The notes: generated by a model not told the origin, from the letters alone. DNA of 64,000 nt from JBLHKS01 sp047620505 (GCA_047620505.1 JBLHKS010000002.1:1-64000); one strand, 5' to 3'. Positions 8,723 through 18,212 are shown, counted from the first letter of the stretch. Numbers and translations are program-made.

Positions 8723-10531
8723 ATGGTCCGCTTCGTTCAGCCTCTTATTCTTACGGTCTTCATCCTCGGATTGTCGACTAATGCGGAGCTTGCTTGTGAT
8801 CCGGAAAATTCCCTGTTCGATTGGCCCGGTTTTCTGCTGATTGGACTGGCCGGTGTGCTGAGCGTACTCGCTTGGGGCGGCAAAGCCTGGGGCCAGCAGC
8901 TGCCATCGCTGAGCTGCGTCGGCGCGTTCCTGGTTTTCGCGATCTGGATCGCATCTCGAGCTTGGCTTTCGCCAGTCGAGTACCTTGGTCGAGGAGATCT
9001 GACTTTGTTAGGCGTTTTTGCGATCGTCTACGCGCTGAACGCGGCGATGTTCGCCAAGGCTTCCTGGCGATGCTGGCTGATCGGCGTTCAGGTGCTGGTT
9101 GCGTTCGCTAACGTTGGTCTCGCGATTTATCAGGCGAAGGTCGATCCCGGTTTTCATCCCTTGCCATGGACCGGTCGCAGCAGCGCGACTGCGGGTGGGC
9201 TTTTTGAAAATTCGGCGCATTTCGCAGGTTTTCTGCTGGTGCCGGCCTGCATGTTGGGCGGGATCCTGGTAGGCGGAAAGCCGAAAGCAGCTGCGCGAAT
9301 TTTCGCAGCGTTAGGGCTTGGGCTTTGCCTTGGCGGGCTCGTTCTCGCGGTCAGTCGAACTGCTTTTCTTGCAGCTGGAGTCGGGGTTTTCACCTTGGCC
9401 GTTTTCGCGTTCTGGCCGGCTCGAGTCGAGGCTCGGCATCGGTGGACAGCACCGCTTGGAGTCCTCGCGGTCGCGTTGGCTTTGATCCTGTCCGCGATCT
9501 GGGTGATTCGGCCGAAATCCGATCTTCGGAGTCAGGCTGCCGAAGCGTTGGCGAGTCCGCGGTTCGAATTCCAGGTCATCGCCTGGAACCAGGCGCAGGA
9601 TCAGCCGATTGTCGGGACCGGCGCGCGGACTTACGAAATTTATCATCGACAGTTTCGCCCGGAATCGATTCCGGCTGAGGTCGAGGAGCAGGCGCTCGCC
9701 GGAAATGAGCCCCTGCAGCTGCTGGCGGAGTACGGCTGGATTGGCCTGGTCCTCGGAATCGCCTGCGTCGGGATTCACGTGGGCTACGGGGTTCGCGCGA
9801 TCCGTCGGGAGCTGGCTGAGCGGCGCGAAAACGGTGCGGAGTTGGCGAGCGGATCGATCGCTTGGACGATCGGCGCAATCGCAGGCCTACTCGCGTTGTT
9901 GGTTCTCAGTTTTTTCGAAACGATTTTCCACGTTCCGGCGGTTTCGCTGTTGGCGGCGATGGCGCTGGGAATTCTCGCGAATCCGGCTGGCTCCAAATTT
10001 CCAACCGGCCGACCAGCAGCTGCTGGGGCGATCCAGGCGTTCGCGGTCATCTGCGGGCTGCTGCTGATTATTTTTGGCCACCGCTATGCGAAGAGCGATT
10101 TGCGGGAATTCGAGGCGGAACGACTCGCTGAGGCGGGGGAGTTGGAGGCGAGCGTCGATAAAATCAAAGAGGCTCGGGAGCTCGATCCGGCGGACCCGTT
10201 TTTGCCGATGCGTGAGGCGGAGTTGGCCCTCGAAATCTACGGAGCGAATCTGGAGGTGGCCGCGGATTGCTACCTCGAGAGCTACGAGCTTTATCCGCAG
10301 AATCCACGAATGCTGATCGCGCTTGGCCAGACTTTGGATGAACTCGGGCGCTCGGATTCGGCGACGCGCTATTTTGAAGAGGCGCTTTTTCGAGCTCCGA
10401 CCTACGGCGTGACTCGTTACGCCTGGGCGAATCATTTGCTGAAATTGGGCCGCGAAGCGGAAGCGAATCAGGCGTTGCAGTGGGCGAATGAGGCGACTGC
10501 GTATCGCTGGACAGCGGAAGTTGGGCACTAA
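8723..10531 (+). CDS. O-antigen ligase/polymerase-like membrane protein with C-terminal TPRs
   Basis: A 602-residue polytopic membrane protein. About ten to twelve hydrophobic segments fill residues 1-450. The large periplasmic loop with FEFQVIAWNQAQDQPIVGTG and RTYEIYHRQF matches the Wzy_C/O-antigen ligase-like family, in which this loop holds the active residues for polymerising or ligating undecaprenyl-linked glycans. The last 150 residues (EFEAERLAEAGELEASVDKI onward) are TPR-like helices, a common architecture in PVC bacteria. It contains one exact palindrome (10014, read as AAA) and one near copy (9713, LQLL). It is followed by the E2 gene on the same strand, with no clear functional link. 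Whether it is a ligase or a polymerase cannot be told from sequence. Confidence 0.75.
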   Translation: MVRFVQPLILTVFILGLSTNAELACDPENSLFDWPGFLLIGLAGVLSVLAWGGKAWGQQLPSLSCVGAFLVFAIWIASRAWLSPVEYLGRGDLTLLGVFAIVYALNAAMFAKASWRCWLIGVQVLVAFANVGLAIYQAKVDPGFHPLPWTGRSSATAGGLFENSAHFAGFLLVPACMLGGILVGGKPKAAARIFAALGLGLCLGGLVLAVSRTAFLAAGVGVFTLAVFAFWPARVEARHRWTAPLGVLAVALALILSAIWVIRPKSDLRSQAAEALASPRFEFQVIAWNQAQDQPIVGTGARTYEIYHRQFRPESIPAEVEEQALAGNEPLQLLAEYGWIGLVLGIACVGIHVGYGVRAIRRELAERRENGAELASGSIAWTIGAIAGLLALLVLSFFETIFHVPAVSLLAAMALGILANPAGSKFPTGRPAAAGAIQAFAVICGLLLIIFGHRYAKSDLREFEAERLAEAGELEASVDKIKEARELDPADPFLPMREAELALEIYGANLEVAADCYLESYELYPQNPRMLIALGQTLDELGRSDSATRYFEEALFRAPTYGVTRYAWANHLLKLGREAEANQALQWANEATAYRWTAEVGH

Positions 10532-10592
10532 CGGCTGAACCGATTGGATTCTCGATTGCAAATCGGTGCTTCGTCCCGACAGTCGCCGCGCT

Positions 10593-11861
10593 ATGGCCAT
10601 ATTCATCGAAATGCCCAAACTGAGCGACACCATGACCGAGGGGACGCTCTTGAAATGGCATGTTAAAGAAGGGGACGCGATTTCGGTCGGCGACGTCCTC
10701 GCTGATATCGAGACGGACAAGGCGACGATGGAAATGGAGGCGTTCGACGACGGAATTCTCGGGCGAATTTACATTGGCGAGGGTGAGAAAGCGCCGCTCA
10801 GCAGTTTTCTTGCGGTGCTCGTCGAAGAGGGGGAAGAAGTGCCTGACGCGCCTGAAGTCGTGGCGGAGCCGCCAGCAGCTGCTGAGGCTCAAACCGCTTC
10901 GAAGCCTGCAGCGGTCGCGCCGGCTGGCGGGGCTCCGGCTGCAGCTGCGGTTGCGGTTGCGGCGAAAACTTCGAGCGGAAGAATCAAAGCGTCGCCCCTG
11001 GCCCGAAAAATTGCGGCGAATCGCGGAGTCAACATCGCGGCGATCGCGGGAACGGGGCCTGGCGGACGAATCGTGAGGCGCGACGTCGAAAATGCGCCGG
11101 TCGGGGCCGCTGCTCCGGCTGCGGGCGGGGCTGCGATTCAGGCGATCCGACCGAATACGGATTTCGATCCCGATGTGAAACGGATTCCGCTGACGGGGAT
11201 GAGGACGTTGATCGCTGAGCGGCTGCTCGTGTCCAAATCTACGATTCCCCACTTTTATCTGAACGTGGATCTCGACGCGGCTCCGATGATGAAAATGCGC
11301 AAGCAGGTCAACGAAGGCGCGGCAAATGGGGGGAATAAATTTACGGTGAACGATTTTATTCTCAAAGCGACGGTGCTCGCGGCGGTCGACACGCCAGAGG
11401 TGAACGCGTCCTTCGACGGCGATGCGATCGTTCAGTTCAGCACGGTGAATCTTTCGGTGGCGATCGCGGTGACTGACGGGCTGGTGACGCCGGTGATTCG
11501 CGACGCGCAGAAAAAATCGATGCTCGAAATCAGCCAGGCGGTGAAGGATTTTGCCGAACGCGCGAAGAATAAAAAACTTTCGCCAGATGAATTCGCCAAC
11601 GGAACGATCACGGTGTCGAACCTGGGCGCTTACGGGATTGCGAATTTCGACGCGATTATCAATCCGCCTCAAGCCGTGATTTTGTCGATCGGCGGGATTT
11701 CGAAGAAGCCGGTTGTGAACGATGCGGGTGAGATCGTGACTGGTTTACGTATTTGGGTCGGGATGAGCTGCGATCATCGGGTCGTGGACGGCGCTGTGGG
11801 CGCGACCTACCTTCAGGCGTTTCGGAAGTACATCGAGAATCCGGAATTGATGCTCGTTTAG
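10593..11861 (+). CDS. Dihydrolipoamide acetyltransferase (E2) of a 2-oxoacid dehydrogenase complex
   Basis: A 422-residue E2 component, probably of pyruvate dehydrogenase. The lipoyl domain is at residues 1-80, with the lipoylated lysine in ETDKATMEME (Lys43). An Ala/Pro-rich flexible linker follows, part of which is encoded by an exact palindrome at 10873. The E1/E3-binding domain is at about 130-165 (ASPLARKIAANRGVNIAAIA, then GTGPGGRIVRRDV). The catalytic acyltransferase domain runs from about 190 to 422, with the active-site SCDHRVVDGA near 393. An upstream in-frame ATG exists at 10566, but the start at 10593 gives the canonical MAIFIEMPKLSDTMTEG. E1 and E3 genes are not beside it. PDH specificity is inferred from the family resemblance of the lipoyl domain. 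Confidence 0.9.
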   Translation: MAIFIEMPKLSDTMTEGTLLKWHVKEGDAISVGDVLADIETDKATMEMEAFDDGILGRIYIGEGEKAPLSSFLAVLVEEGEEVPDAPEVVAEPPAAAEAQTASKPAAVAPAGGAPAAAAVAVAAKTSSGRIKASPLARKIAANRGVNIAAIAGTGPGGRIVRRDVENAPVGAAAPAAGGAAIQAIRPNTDFDPDVKRIPLTGMRTLIAERLLVSKSTIPHFYLNVDLDAAPMMKMRKQVNEGAANGGNKFTVNDFILKATVLAAVDTPEVNASFDGDAIVQFSTVNLSVAIAVTDGLVTPVIRDAQKKSMLEISQAVKDFAERAKNKKLSPDEFANGTITVSNLGAYGIANFDAIINPPQAVILSIGGISKKPVVNDAGEIVTGLRIWVGMSCDHRVVDGAVGATYLQAFRKYIENPELMLV

Positions 11862-11879
11862 AAGTCGACTTCAGCCGAA

Positions 11880-12728
11880 ATGACCGATCGAACTCTGAAG
11901 CCCGGGCAGCCCTACAAGCCGCCGCTGCCGCATCCGAATAAGATCATTCCGAAGATCACGCTGCTGATTTGCGCGCTCTTTGTGTTCGGGAATCTGTTCT
12001 GGCGTCTGGGCGATCTTAAAGAGGAAGTTCCGCAGCCGAAACGAGTCTCGCTGGTCCACGTGGACTCGGGGGTCGATCCGTTTGACCTGCTTCGATCGGG
12101 CATGGTCTTGGTCTCGCCTCTGGAGCTTTCGAAATTGCCGGCTGCTGACCGAATCGATTTCCCGATGGGCAGCGAGGCGGGCGCTCTGACCTACAACGCT
12201 CAGCGATTCGGTCGAAACGACCACCTCGGCGAGGATCTCAACGGGATTGGCGGCCAGAATTCCGATCTCGGCGATAAAATTTACGCAGCAGCTGCTGGAA
12301 ACGTGATCTACCGCGGAGAGCCGTCGTCGGACTGGGGAAACGTGGTGATTCTTCAGCATCGCGACGAGGACGGGAAGCTTTTTCAGACGTTCTACGCGCA
12401 TTTGGATTGGATTGCGGTTGGGATTGGCGATCGCGTGCATCGCGGCCAGAAGCTCGGGACAGTTGGCAACGCCGATGGTCGATACCTTGCGCATCTGCAT
12501 TTTGAATGGAGAAAAGGGGCCAGTTTGGACATTGGCCGTGGCTATTCGCCGTTTTCGAGAAATCGAGCCGATGCCGAAAAAGCATTGATGGAGCTTCGTG
12601 GAGCCCCGGTGGATCGTTTAAATCGAGCCGTTGAAGCCGTTCATAGAGAAGAGCTTGCCCCGCCGCCTGGTGCTTTGCAGCTGCGCGAATCGGACGTTGA
12701 TTCTGGGCCTGGCAGGGAGGTCCCGTGA
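11880..12728 (+). CDS. M23 family metallopeptidase (LytM-like), membrane anchored
   Basis: A 282-residue protein with one N-terminal membrane segment (residues about 22-40, ITLLICALFVFGNLFW) and a LytM/M23 domain at about 110-215. The zinc-binding residues are visible: His and Asp of HLGEDLN and the HLHFEW motif. It is therefore predicted to be an active zinc endopeptidase cutting peptidoglycan cross-links, facing the periplasm. An exact palindrome at 12286 encodes the AAAA in YAAAAGNVIY. It starts 18 bases after the E2 stop. The downstream neighbour is the SRP RNA on the opposite strand, so the two are convergent. Confidence 0.85.
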   Translation: MTDRTLKPGQPYKPPLPHPNKIIPKITLLICALFVFGNLFWRLGDLKEEVPQPKRVSLVHVDSGVDPFDLLRSGMVLVSPLELSKLPAADRIDFPMGSEAGALTYNAQRFGRNDHLGEDLNGIGGQNSDLGDKIYAAAAGNVIYRGEPSSDWGNVVILQHRDEDGKLFQTFYAHLDWIAVGIGDRVHRGQKLGTVGNADGRYLAHLHFEWRKGASLDIGRGYSPFSRNRADAEKALMELRGAPVDRLNRAVEAVHREELAPPPGALQLRESDVDSGPGREVP

Positions 12729-12758
12729 GCGAATGAGGCTCTTAAAAAGGGGAAAAGT

Positions 12759-12856
12759 GTCTGCCAGAGAACCACAGCAATGATGGACATGCTGCCGTTG
12801 CTTCCTTCCGGACCTGGCGGAGTTCACAAGCCAACATTCCATGGTCCCTGACAGAC
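12759..12856 (-). ncRNA. ffs: Signal recognition particle RNA (4.5S, small bacterial type)
   Basis: The minus strand holds the conserved SRP domain IV, with CAGGTCCGGAAGGAAGCA (GGAA tetraloop and the asymmetric loop bound by Ffh) at about 12788-12822. The two ends pair over eight bases: GTCTGTCA at the 5' end (12856-12849) with TGGCAGAC at the 3' end (12766-12759), giving a single hairpin of about 98 nt without an Alu domain. Ends are placed from this terminal helix and may be off by a few bases. A run of T after CCCC just past the 3' end (about 12749-12742 on the minus strand) may help termination. Confidence 0.93.
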
Positions 12857-12859
12857 GGC

Positions 12860-12890
12860 GGGACTATGAAACGAAAAATAATCCCAACAA
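12860..12890 (-). promoter_or_regulatory. Possible promoter of the SRP RNA
   Basis: Reading the minus strand upstream of the SRP RNA, TTGTTG and CATAGT lie 16 bases apart with the -10-like element a few bases before the mapped 5' end. The match to sigma-70 consensus is moderate and only position supports it. Confidence 0.35.
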
Positions 12891-13024
12891 CCTAAATCGG
12901 TCGTGCGTTCTAAAAAAGTGTTGAGCACGGTTGCAAAAATTTTGAGATTGTGTTTCAACTGGCGGTCCGTTACGATTTCGATTCGGGAAAGCCTTCATAA
13001 TTAACCAATAAAAGATAGAATATC

Positions 13025-13828
13025 ATGGAAGCGTGGAAAGTGATTCTCCTGGTTGCAGCCCTCCCTTTGCTGGGCGCTGCGGGCCTGGCCTACATGAACG
13101 GCGAAGAGCTGAAAAAGGGCATCGAAGCCCGTGAGCTTGAAGAAAGCCGTGTCGGGACGGCGACAACCAACAAGGCCAAACTCGTAAAAGACCGCGATAA
13201 GGCCAAAGCGGATATTGCAACGAAAACGGGGGAACGAGACGAAAAGAAAGGCCGTTTGGATCAGGCAAAGGGAAATATTTCCGATGCTGACCTGAAGATC
13301 AAGACGCTGAATGACGACATCAAACTCGCTGACACCGAAATCGAACGATACACCGCTTTGCGAATCGCCCTCGGACAGATCGACGAGATTGAACGCAAAA
13401 TGGCGGGTCTAAGGACTTCAATCGAGTCAGTTACTAAAGAGGTCTCCAACGCTGGAAATCTTCTGGCTGTCGCGCGAGCCAAAAAAGAAGAGACGCAGGC
13501 AGACATCGATCGCCGTGTCACCGAAAACAAAAATCGGAAAGCATCGATCATCACCAAAGACATCGATACACAGATCAAGGCCGCCTATAACGACTGGGGC
13601 TTTGTCGTGATTGATGCGGGTGACGCGGATGGCATCGTGTTGAACGCCACGTTGGACATCGTTCGCCAGGGCAAGCCAATCTGCAAAGTGTTGGTCACCG
13701 ATTTGGAGCCGTCGCAGTGTTCGGCAAACATCATCAGGAGTTCGCTCATGCCTGGACAGTCGGTTCAGGTAGGAGACTCGGTAATCAAAGCAGGAGCAGC
13801 GGGCGCTGCAGCCACTGGAGCCGAATGA
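13025..13828 (+). CDS. Membrane-anchored coiled-coil protein, paralogue of next gene
   Basis: A 267-residue protein I cannot name. Residues about 5-25 form an N-terminal membrane or signal-anchor segment (WKVILLVAALPLLGAAGLAY). Residues about 30-185 are charged, Lys/Glu-rich and heptad-like, so a long coiled coil is predicted. The C-terminal 70 residues form a small compact domain beginning DWGFVVIDAGDADGI, with VRQGKPICKVLV and PGQSVQVGDSV, reminiscent of the FlgT C-terminal domain or an SH3-like barrel. It resembles the following gene in the same order of parts (see findings). Upstream is a 168-base AT-richer stretch after the SRP RNA that probably holds its promoter. No Shine-Dalgarno is visible before ATG 13025. 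Confidence 0.75.
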   Translation: MEAWKVILLVAALPLLGAAGLAYMNGEELKKGIEARELEESRVGTATTNKAKLVKDRDKAKADIATKTGERDEKKGRLDQAKGNISDADLKIKTLNDDIKLADTEIERYTALRIALGQIDEIERKMAGLRTSIESVTKEVSNAGNLLAVARAKKEETQADIDRRVTENKNRKASIITKDIDTQIKAAYNDWGFVVIDAGDADGIVLNATLDIVRQGKPICKVLVTDLEPSQCSANIIRSSLMPGQSVQVGDSVIKAGAAGAAATGAE

Positions 13829-13888
13829 TTCTCATCACAAATTCCTCCACATTCTTTACGATTTAGAAATCCCTTAATTTTCAGACCA

Positions 13889-14701
13889 ATGATCAAATTC
13901 ATCTTGGCCCTCACAATGGCCGCGCTCATCGGAGCCGGAGCCTTTGCCTACATCAACCTCACTCGTCTCGGTGACGAGAAAATCTTGCTCACGGAGCTCA
14001 CCGATAAATTGAACGGCCTGAAATCTGATATCAGCCAGCTTGACGAGGAATTAAATGGTAACAACCCTGATCGGACCCAACTCGGAGGATTGAAATTAGC
14101 ACTCCAGACTGTCACAGATGAGGAGAAAACCATTTCCGCGGACCTGTTCATCGCGGAAGAGGATTATGGGAAGAGACAAACCGAATTGGCGGGGCTCGAG
14201 ACTCAATACGAATCCAAAAAGGCCGAGTTAGAAGAATTGGCCCTGATCAAAGAGAAGCTCAAAGGCCGTACGCCTGAATCGGTTCAGGCGGATTACAAAA
14301 TGCTGGAAGATAGACTCACAAGTCAACAAGCTGAGCTGACTAGTTTGAAAGACGACTACCGCACCACGGATACTGAAGTCGAAAAAAACACGGGCCGGAT
14401 TGCGGATCTGCAAGAGGAAGAAGTGGAACGCCGGCAACGCGTCGCTCTTAACGGGATGGAAGCGATGGTCATCGCCATCAACCGCGATTATGGATTTGTC
14501 ATCGTCAATGCCGGTTCGGATATTGGCGTAACTTCAGATGCGTCTCTTCTCGTTCAGCGTGGTGTAGACCGGATCGGTCGCCTTCGAATCCGCCAGGTGG
14601 ATAAGAAAGTAACGATCGCCGACATCATTCCCGGCTCAGTTTCGCCCGGGGCGCAGATCATGGTTCGCGACAAAGTGATCTTTGAGAACGTGTTCCGCTA
14701 A
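13889..14701 (+). CDS. Membrane-anchored coiled-coil protein, paralogue of preceding gene
   Basis: A 270-residue protein built like its upstream neighbour: N-terminal hydrophobic segment (ILALTMAALIGAGAFAYI), a long coiled coil at about 25-190 rich in Glu, Lys and Leu, and a C-terminal domain starting DYGFVIVNAGSDIGV and ending PGAQIMVRDKVIFENVF. The shared frame Y/W-GFV-I-AG-D-G in both C-terminal domains indicates gene duplication. Gap to the previous gene is 60 bases, so cotranscription is likely. The function is unknown; a periplasm-facing structural or scaffolding role is only inference. Confidence 0.75.
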   Translation: MIKFILALTMAALIGAGAFAYINLTRLGDEKILLTELTDKLNGLKSDISQLDEELNGNNPDRTQLGGLKLALQTVTDEEKTISADLFIAEEDYGKRQTELAGLETQYESKKAELEELALIKEKLKGRTPESVQADYKMLEDRLTSQQAELTSLKDDYRTTDTEVEKNTGRIADLQEEEVERRQRVALNGMEAMVIAINRDYGFVIVNAGSDIGVTSDASLLVQRGVDRIGRLRIRQVDKKVTIADIIPGSVSPGAQIMVRDKVIFENVFR

Positions 14702-14810
14702 ACCGAAGCCATTTCGGACTTCAGTTTCCCATCAGAACTCTCAAAGTTCTCCTTTGACACTGCGGGCCATTTGCTGTTTTTTTAGCACTTAATTCGACTT
14801 TAGAACCGAT

Positions 14811-14993
14811 ATGAAAAACCTTCGCCTTTTCCTTCTTCCGCTTCTCGCAATCTCTGGCTTGATGCTCGGCGCTTGCGCCTCCACAAAGCCAAAGCCTTAC
14901 GCAGGCGAACGAATTAACAACAAGCCGCACAACATGCCCCAGGCTTGGGAAGGTTCTTCGGCCATGGGTGCGTTCTTCCAAGGCAGCCGATAG
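14811..14993 (+). CDS. Small lipoprotein (60 aa)
   Basis: A short protein with a textbook lipoprotein signal: MKNLRLFLLPLLAISGLMLG followed by the lipobox cysteine at residue 22 (LGAC). The mature part is only about 39 residues, Lys/Asn/Pro rich, ending MGAFFQGSR. It is not convincingly related to anything I recognise. It follows the coiled-coil pair by 109 bases and shares orientation, so it may belong to the same envelope-related group. After it come about 230 bases (14994-15226) without a convincing gene. Confidence 0.65.
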   Translation: MKNLRLFLLPLLAISGLMLGACASTKPKPYAGERINNKPHNMPQAWEGSSAMGAFFQGSR

Positions 14994-15226
14994 CTCGGGC
15001 TCTGCTTGATTCATTTCTGAGCACAGGCAGTGCTCTGGATTGGCGCGAAGACCACGTTCTTCGTGCACTTTTCGGTGCCGCCTGTCGCGACATCGTTTCG
15101 GAGTGACGTTTGGTGTGAACTTCCCGGAATTTCGCTGCGAACCCTTGTGCTCGCAGCCACAACCTGTTACCAATTCGTTGGGCACCTTGGTAGCGGCCCG
15201 CAAAATCCCACACTTTTTGAGACGAC

Positions 15227-16249
15227 ATGGATCACCCCTCTGAAGCGGATCTGGCGGCCCACGCGGGCGAAGTTCGAAAACTCATCGATGCCCTCAACCA
15301 AATTCTCTTTGGTCAGGAAGAATTGATCGAGCTTGTGGTGACCGGCTTGATGGCCAGAGGTCACATTCTGCTGGAAGGCTTGCCTGGCTTAGGTAAAACG
15401 GAATTGGTTAAAGGACTTTCGAAGGCGCTGGATCTCGAGACGAAACGAATTCAGTTCACTCCGGATCTGTTGCCGGGCGATATCACCGGAAACCCGATTC
15501 TCCAGGAAACTCCCGAAGGTCGCGAATTTGTTTTTCAGCCCGGACCGCTCTTCACGAATCTTTGCCTCGCGGACGAAATCAACCGCGCTTCGCCGAAAAC
15601 CCAGTCTGCTCTTCTTGAAGCGATGCAGGAGCGCCGCGTCACGGTTCTTGGAAAGACCCACGAATTGCCGCCGCCGTTTTTCGTGCTCGCGACGCAGAAC
15701 CCGATCGAACTCGAAGGAACTTATCCGTTGCCCGAAGCTCAACTGGACCGGTTTCTTTTTAAGCTGGACGTGAATCGCAACAACGCGGCTACGCTGGAGA
15801 GGATCGTAAATAATCGGGAATTGGGTGTGGAGCCCACTTTGGAGCCGGTTATGACCAAAAAGTGCCTCGAAGGAATCATGCAGGCTGTCCGATCGATTTA
15901 TTTGCCGGACGTCGTCGCAAATTACATCGCTCGGCTGGTCGACGGAACCCACCCGGGGCAGTCGAAGGCTTCTAGCGGGATCAAATTCGGCGCAAGCCCA
16001 CGGGCGGCGCTGAGCCTGGCCTCCGCCGCGAAGGCCCGCGCTTTGATAAACGGCCGCGTGAACGCGAGTTTTGAAGACGTTCAGGTCGTCGCCGTTCCGG
16101 TGATTCAGCATCGCATCATTCTGGATTACAACGCGCGGATCGACGGAAAAACGAATCGCCAGGTGGTGATGGAGTTGCTGGCCGAAGTTCCAACTCAGGA
16201 AATGGACGTTCCTAAAACTCTGAAAGATGCACCGGCCAGCGCGGCGTAA
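15227..16249 (+). CDS. MoxR-family AAA+ ATPase
   Basis: A 340-residue MoxR-type ATPase, a chaperone-like AAA+ protein that typically acts with DUF58 and VWA proteins. Walker A is GLPGLGKTELVKG (about residues 50-62), Walker B is in LCLADEINRASPKTQ (about 111-125), and sensor 1 is in FVLATQNPIELEGTYPLPEA. Length is normal. It begins a five-gene run in one direction (to 21659), with a DUF58 protein at the end, which is the classic partner. The next gene starts 37 bases after its stop. Confidence 0.93.
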   Translation: MDHPSEADLAAHAGEVRKLIDALNQILFGQEELIELVVTGLMARGHILLEGLPGLGKTELVKGLSKALDLETKRIQFTPDLLPGDITGNPILQETPEGREFVFQPGPLFTNLCLADEINRASPKTQSALLEAMQERRVTVLGKTHELPPPFFVLATQNPIELEGTYPLPEAQLDRFLFKLDVNRNNAATLERIVNNRELGVEPTLEPVMTKKCLEGIMQAVRSIYLPDVVANYIARLVDGTHPGQSKASSGIKFGASPRAALSLASAAKARALINGRVNASFEDVQVVAVPVIQHRIILDYNARIDGKTNRQVVMELLAEVPTQEMDVPKTLKDAPASAA

Positions 16250-16286
16250 CCAACCGCAACGCGCAGTTCTTCGCGTTCGCAAGATC

Positions 16287-18212
16287 ATGACATTCGCCGC
16301 TTCTCGACTCCGCCTGGCCATTGCGTTCGTCAGCAGCTGCTGGGTGGCGGACTTTCTAAGCGGGACGGCTTCGGCCCAGGGGGATTTTGGCCTTTGGGAA
16401 TTCGATCGGCCTACCGAAAGCAAAATTCATATTTTCAGCGCTTTCCAAGGCCCGCCGAATCGCGGGTTTCTCCCGGTCAAAGCCATCATCAGCAACCGCA
16501 CCGATCGAGACCGAACGTGGACGTTTGAGTTTTCTTCCGACGGGGCGGAATCCGGGATCCGGTTCAGGTCTTCATTTGAGGTCGTTTCGCCGAGCAAAAA
16601 GGAAACGGAGCACGAATTTATGGTGCCGTTGCCTTCGTTAATCAATTCTGACAGCGGACAGCACGAAGTCACGGTGAGCGTCAACAACGGCGCTTACAAG
16701 CGGCAGATCCGAGCCGACATCCAGCATCGATGGGCGATGCTCGCCTTCAGCAATGGACTCGACGATACAAAGCATTTAAGGGCGCTGACGGATGAACTTT
16801 CACGGCACGGAATGTCGTTTTACGGAGGGTTGCGGCAGGCGGGAATTCTTTTCGACGCAGAATCCCTGCCAGCTGACTGGCGTGGTTACACGGGCTTCGA
16901 TGTTTTGATGCTGACCGACGAGGAGTGGAACGCGCTTGAGCCAGCGGTCAGGGCCGGGATTCTCCGGTGGACGAGACTTGGCGGGCAACTCCACATTTTC
17001 TCCATGATCCAGGGCGCAAAGCCTTCCACCTTTGGGATTGGCGTGGATGACCTGGGTTCGCGTACCGTGGTCGCAGACGGAGGCTCCTACGAACGATCGC
17101 TCGGTAGGGTTTTCGTTCATTGGTGGGATGAAAAAGATCTGCCTTTGCAACGCTTGGCTGACCATCTTGTCAGCGACACGCCTCGGCTGGCCGTTGCCTT
17201 GGAAGAGCAGTTCGCTGACAAATGGCCATTGCAAACCGAATTCGGAATTAAGCCGTTCAACCCGATCGCGATGTTCGTCATTTTGATCCTGTTCGCGATC
17301 ATGGTCGGTCCGGTTAACCTATTTATTCTGGCTAAGCCGGGAAACCGACATCGCTTATTTATAACGACTCCGATCATCTCTGTCGTGGCCAGCCTGACGC
17401 TCGTGCTTTTGATTGTGTTCAAGGACGGATTCGGTGGAAGCGGACTCCGAACGGCGTTGATGATGCTGGAAAGTGAAGAGCGCCGCGCGTTCGTAGTTCA
17501 AGAGCAGCTGGCGAGAACTGGTGTTTTGTTAGGGCGTACTTTTGATGTCGAAGAGCCCGCGTTCATTAGCCCGGCGAAATTAAAGAAGACTCGCTGGACC
17601 CACTTCGATAACCGCTCTCAACTCGCGGCTGATTACCAGTACGCGGAAAAAAATCTGGCTGGAGATTGGTTTCAGAGCCGCAGCGAGCAGGCTCATTTCG
17701 TTCAGACGGTTCGCACGACGCGCGCGCGCATTCTTCAGGAGCCGACCGCTCAAGGCGAGACGCCGAAGCTGATTTCCGAAATCGATTTCCTGCTCGACGA
17801 TCTGTTCTACATCGATTCGGAAGGGCAAGTTTGGAAATCGACAGGCGAAGTCCGAGCAGGTCAGGAAATCAAACTTGAGCCTTTGGGAGGAAAAGGTTCG
17901 GACCCGAAGGGCCAGCGAGCCGTCGCAAATTTCTGGAATGAAGAAAGCTCTCGATTCACGTCGCGGCTGCGGAGCCGAATCCTCGAATTCCCAAATCGTC
18001 GGAATATTTACCTCGCTGTGGCGACTCAAGGAATTGAAGACGAGCTGGTCCCGACGCTGAGTTCGTTGCGCTGGAATGATGATCGGCTTCTTCTCGTTGG
18101 GCAGCCGTTGCCGCGCGGGCAGGCTCAAAACCAACCGGCGCCCGAGGCTAAGCCAGGCCAGGATGAAACGTCTCAGCCAGAACCTCAATCGAGCGCCGCG
18201 CCCGAGTCATGA
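16287..18212 (+). CDS. Secreted/membrane protein of the MoxR operon, unknown function
   Basis: A 641-residue protein starting MTFAASRLRLAIAFVSSCW with a signal peptide whose SSCW is encoded by an exact palindrome at 16331. The N-terminal half is extracellular or periplasmic beta-rich sequence followed by a GATase-like or VWA-accessory segment (GFDVLMLTDEEWNALEPAVR, then ILRWTRLGGQLHIF). A strong membrane segment lies at about residues 330-350 (IAMFVILILFAIMVGPVNLF) and another at about 370-385. This arrangement resembles membrane accessory proteins in MoxR/DUF58 operons. It overlaps the next gene by four bases (ATGA), so it is translationally coupled. An earlier in-frame ATG at 16227 lies inside moxR. 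Confidence 0.7.
   Translation: MTFAASRLRLAIAFVSSCWVADFLSGTASAQGDFGLWEFDRPTESKIHIFSAFQGPPNRGFLPVKAIISNRTDRDRTWTFEFSSDGAESGIRFRSSFEVVSPSKKETEHEFMVPLPSLINSDSGQHEVTVSVNNGAYKRQIRADIQHRWAMLAFSNGLDDTKHLRALTDELSRHGMSFYGGLRQAGILFDAESLPADWRGYTGFDVLMLTDEEWNALEPAVRAGILRWTRLGGQLHIFSMIQGAKPSTFGIGVDDLGSRTVVADGGSYERSLGRVFVHWWDEKDLPLQRLADHLVSDTPRLAVALEEQFADKWPLQTEFGIKPFNPIAMFVILILFAIMVGPVNLFILAKPGNRHRLFITTPIISVVASLTLVLLIVFKDGFGGSGLRTALMMLESEERRAFVVQEQLARTGVLLGRTFDVEEPAFISPAKLKKTRWTHFDNRSQLAADYQYAEKNLAGDWFQSRSEQAHFVQTVRTTRARILQEPTAQGETPKLISEIDFLLDDLFYIDSEGQVWKSTGEVRAGQEIKLEPLGGKGSDPKGQRAVANFWNEESSRFTSRLRSRILEFPNRRNIYLAVATQGIEDELVPTLSSLRWNDDRLLLVGQPLPRGQAQNQPAPEAKPGQDETSQPEPQSSAAPES

Noticed and set aside
10164..11672. 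502-residue frame on the minus strand opposite the E2 gene
   Set aside because: It is antisense to a well-defined dihydrolipoamide acyltransferase and has low-complexity Arg/Ser-rich sequence with no domain.
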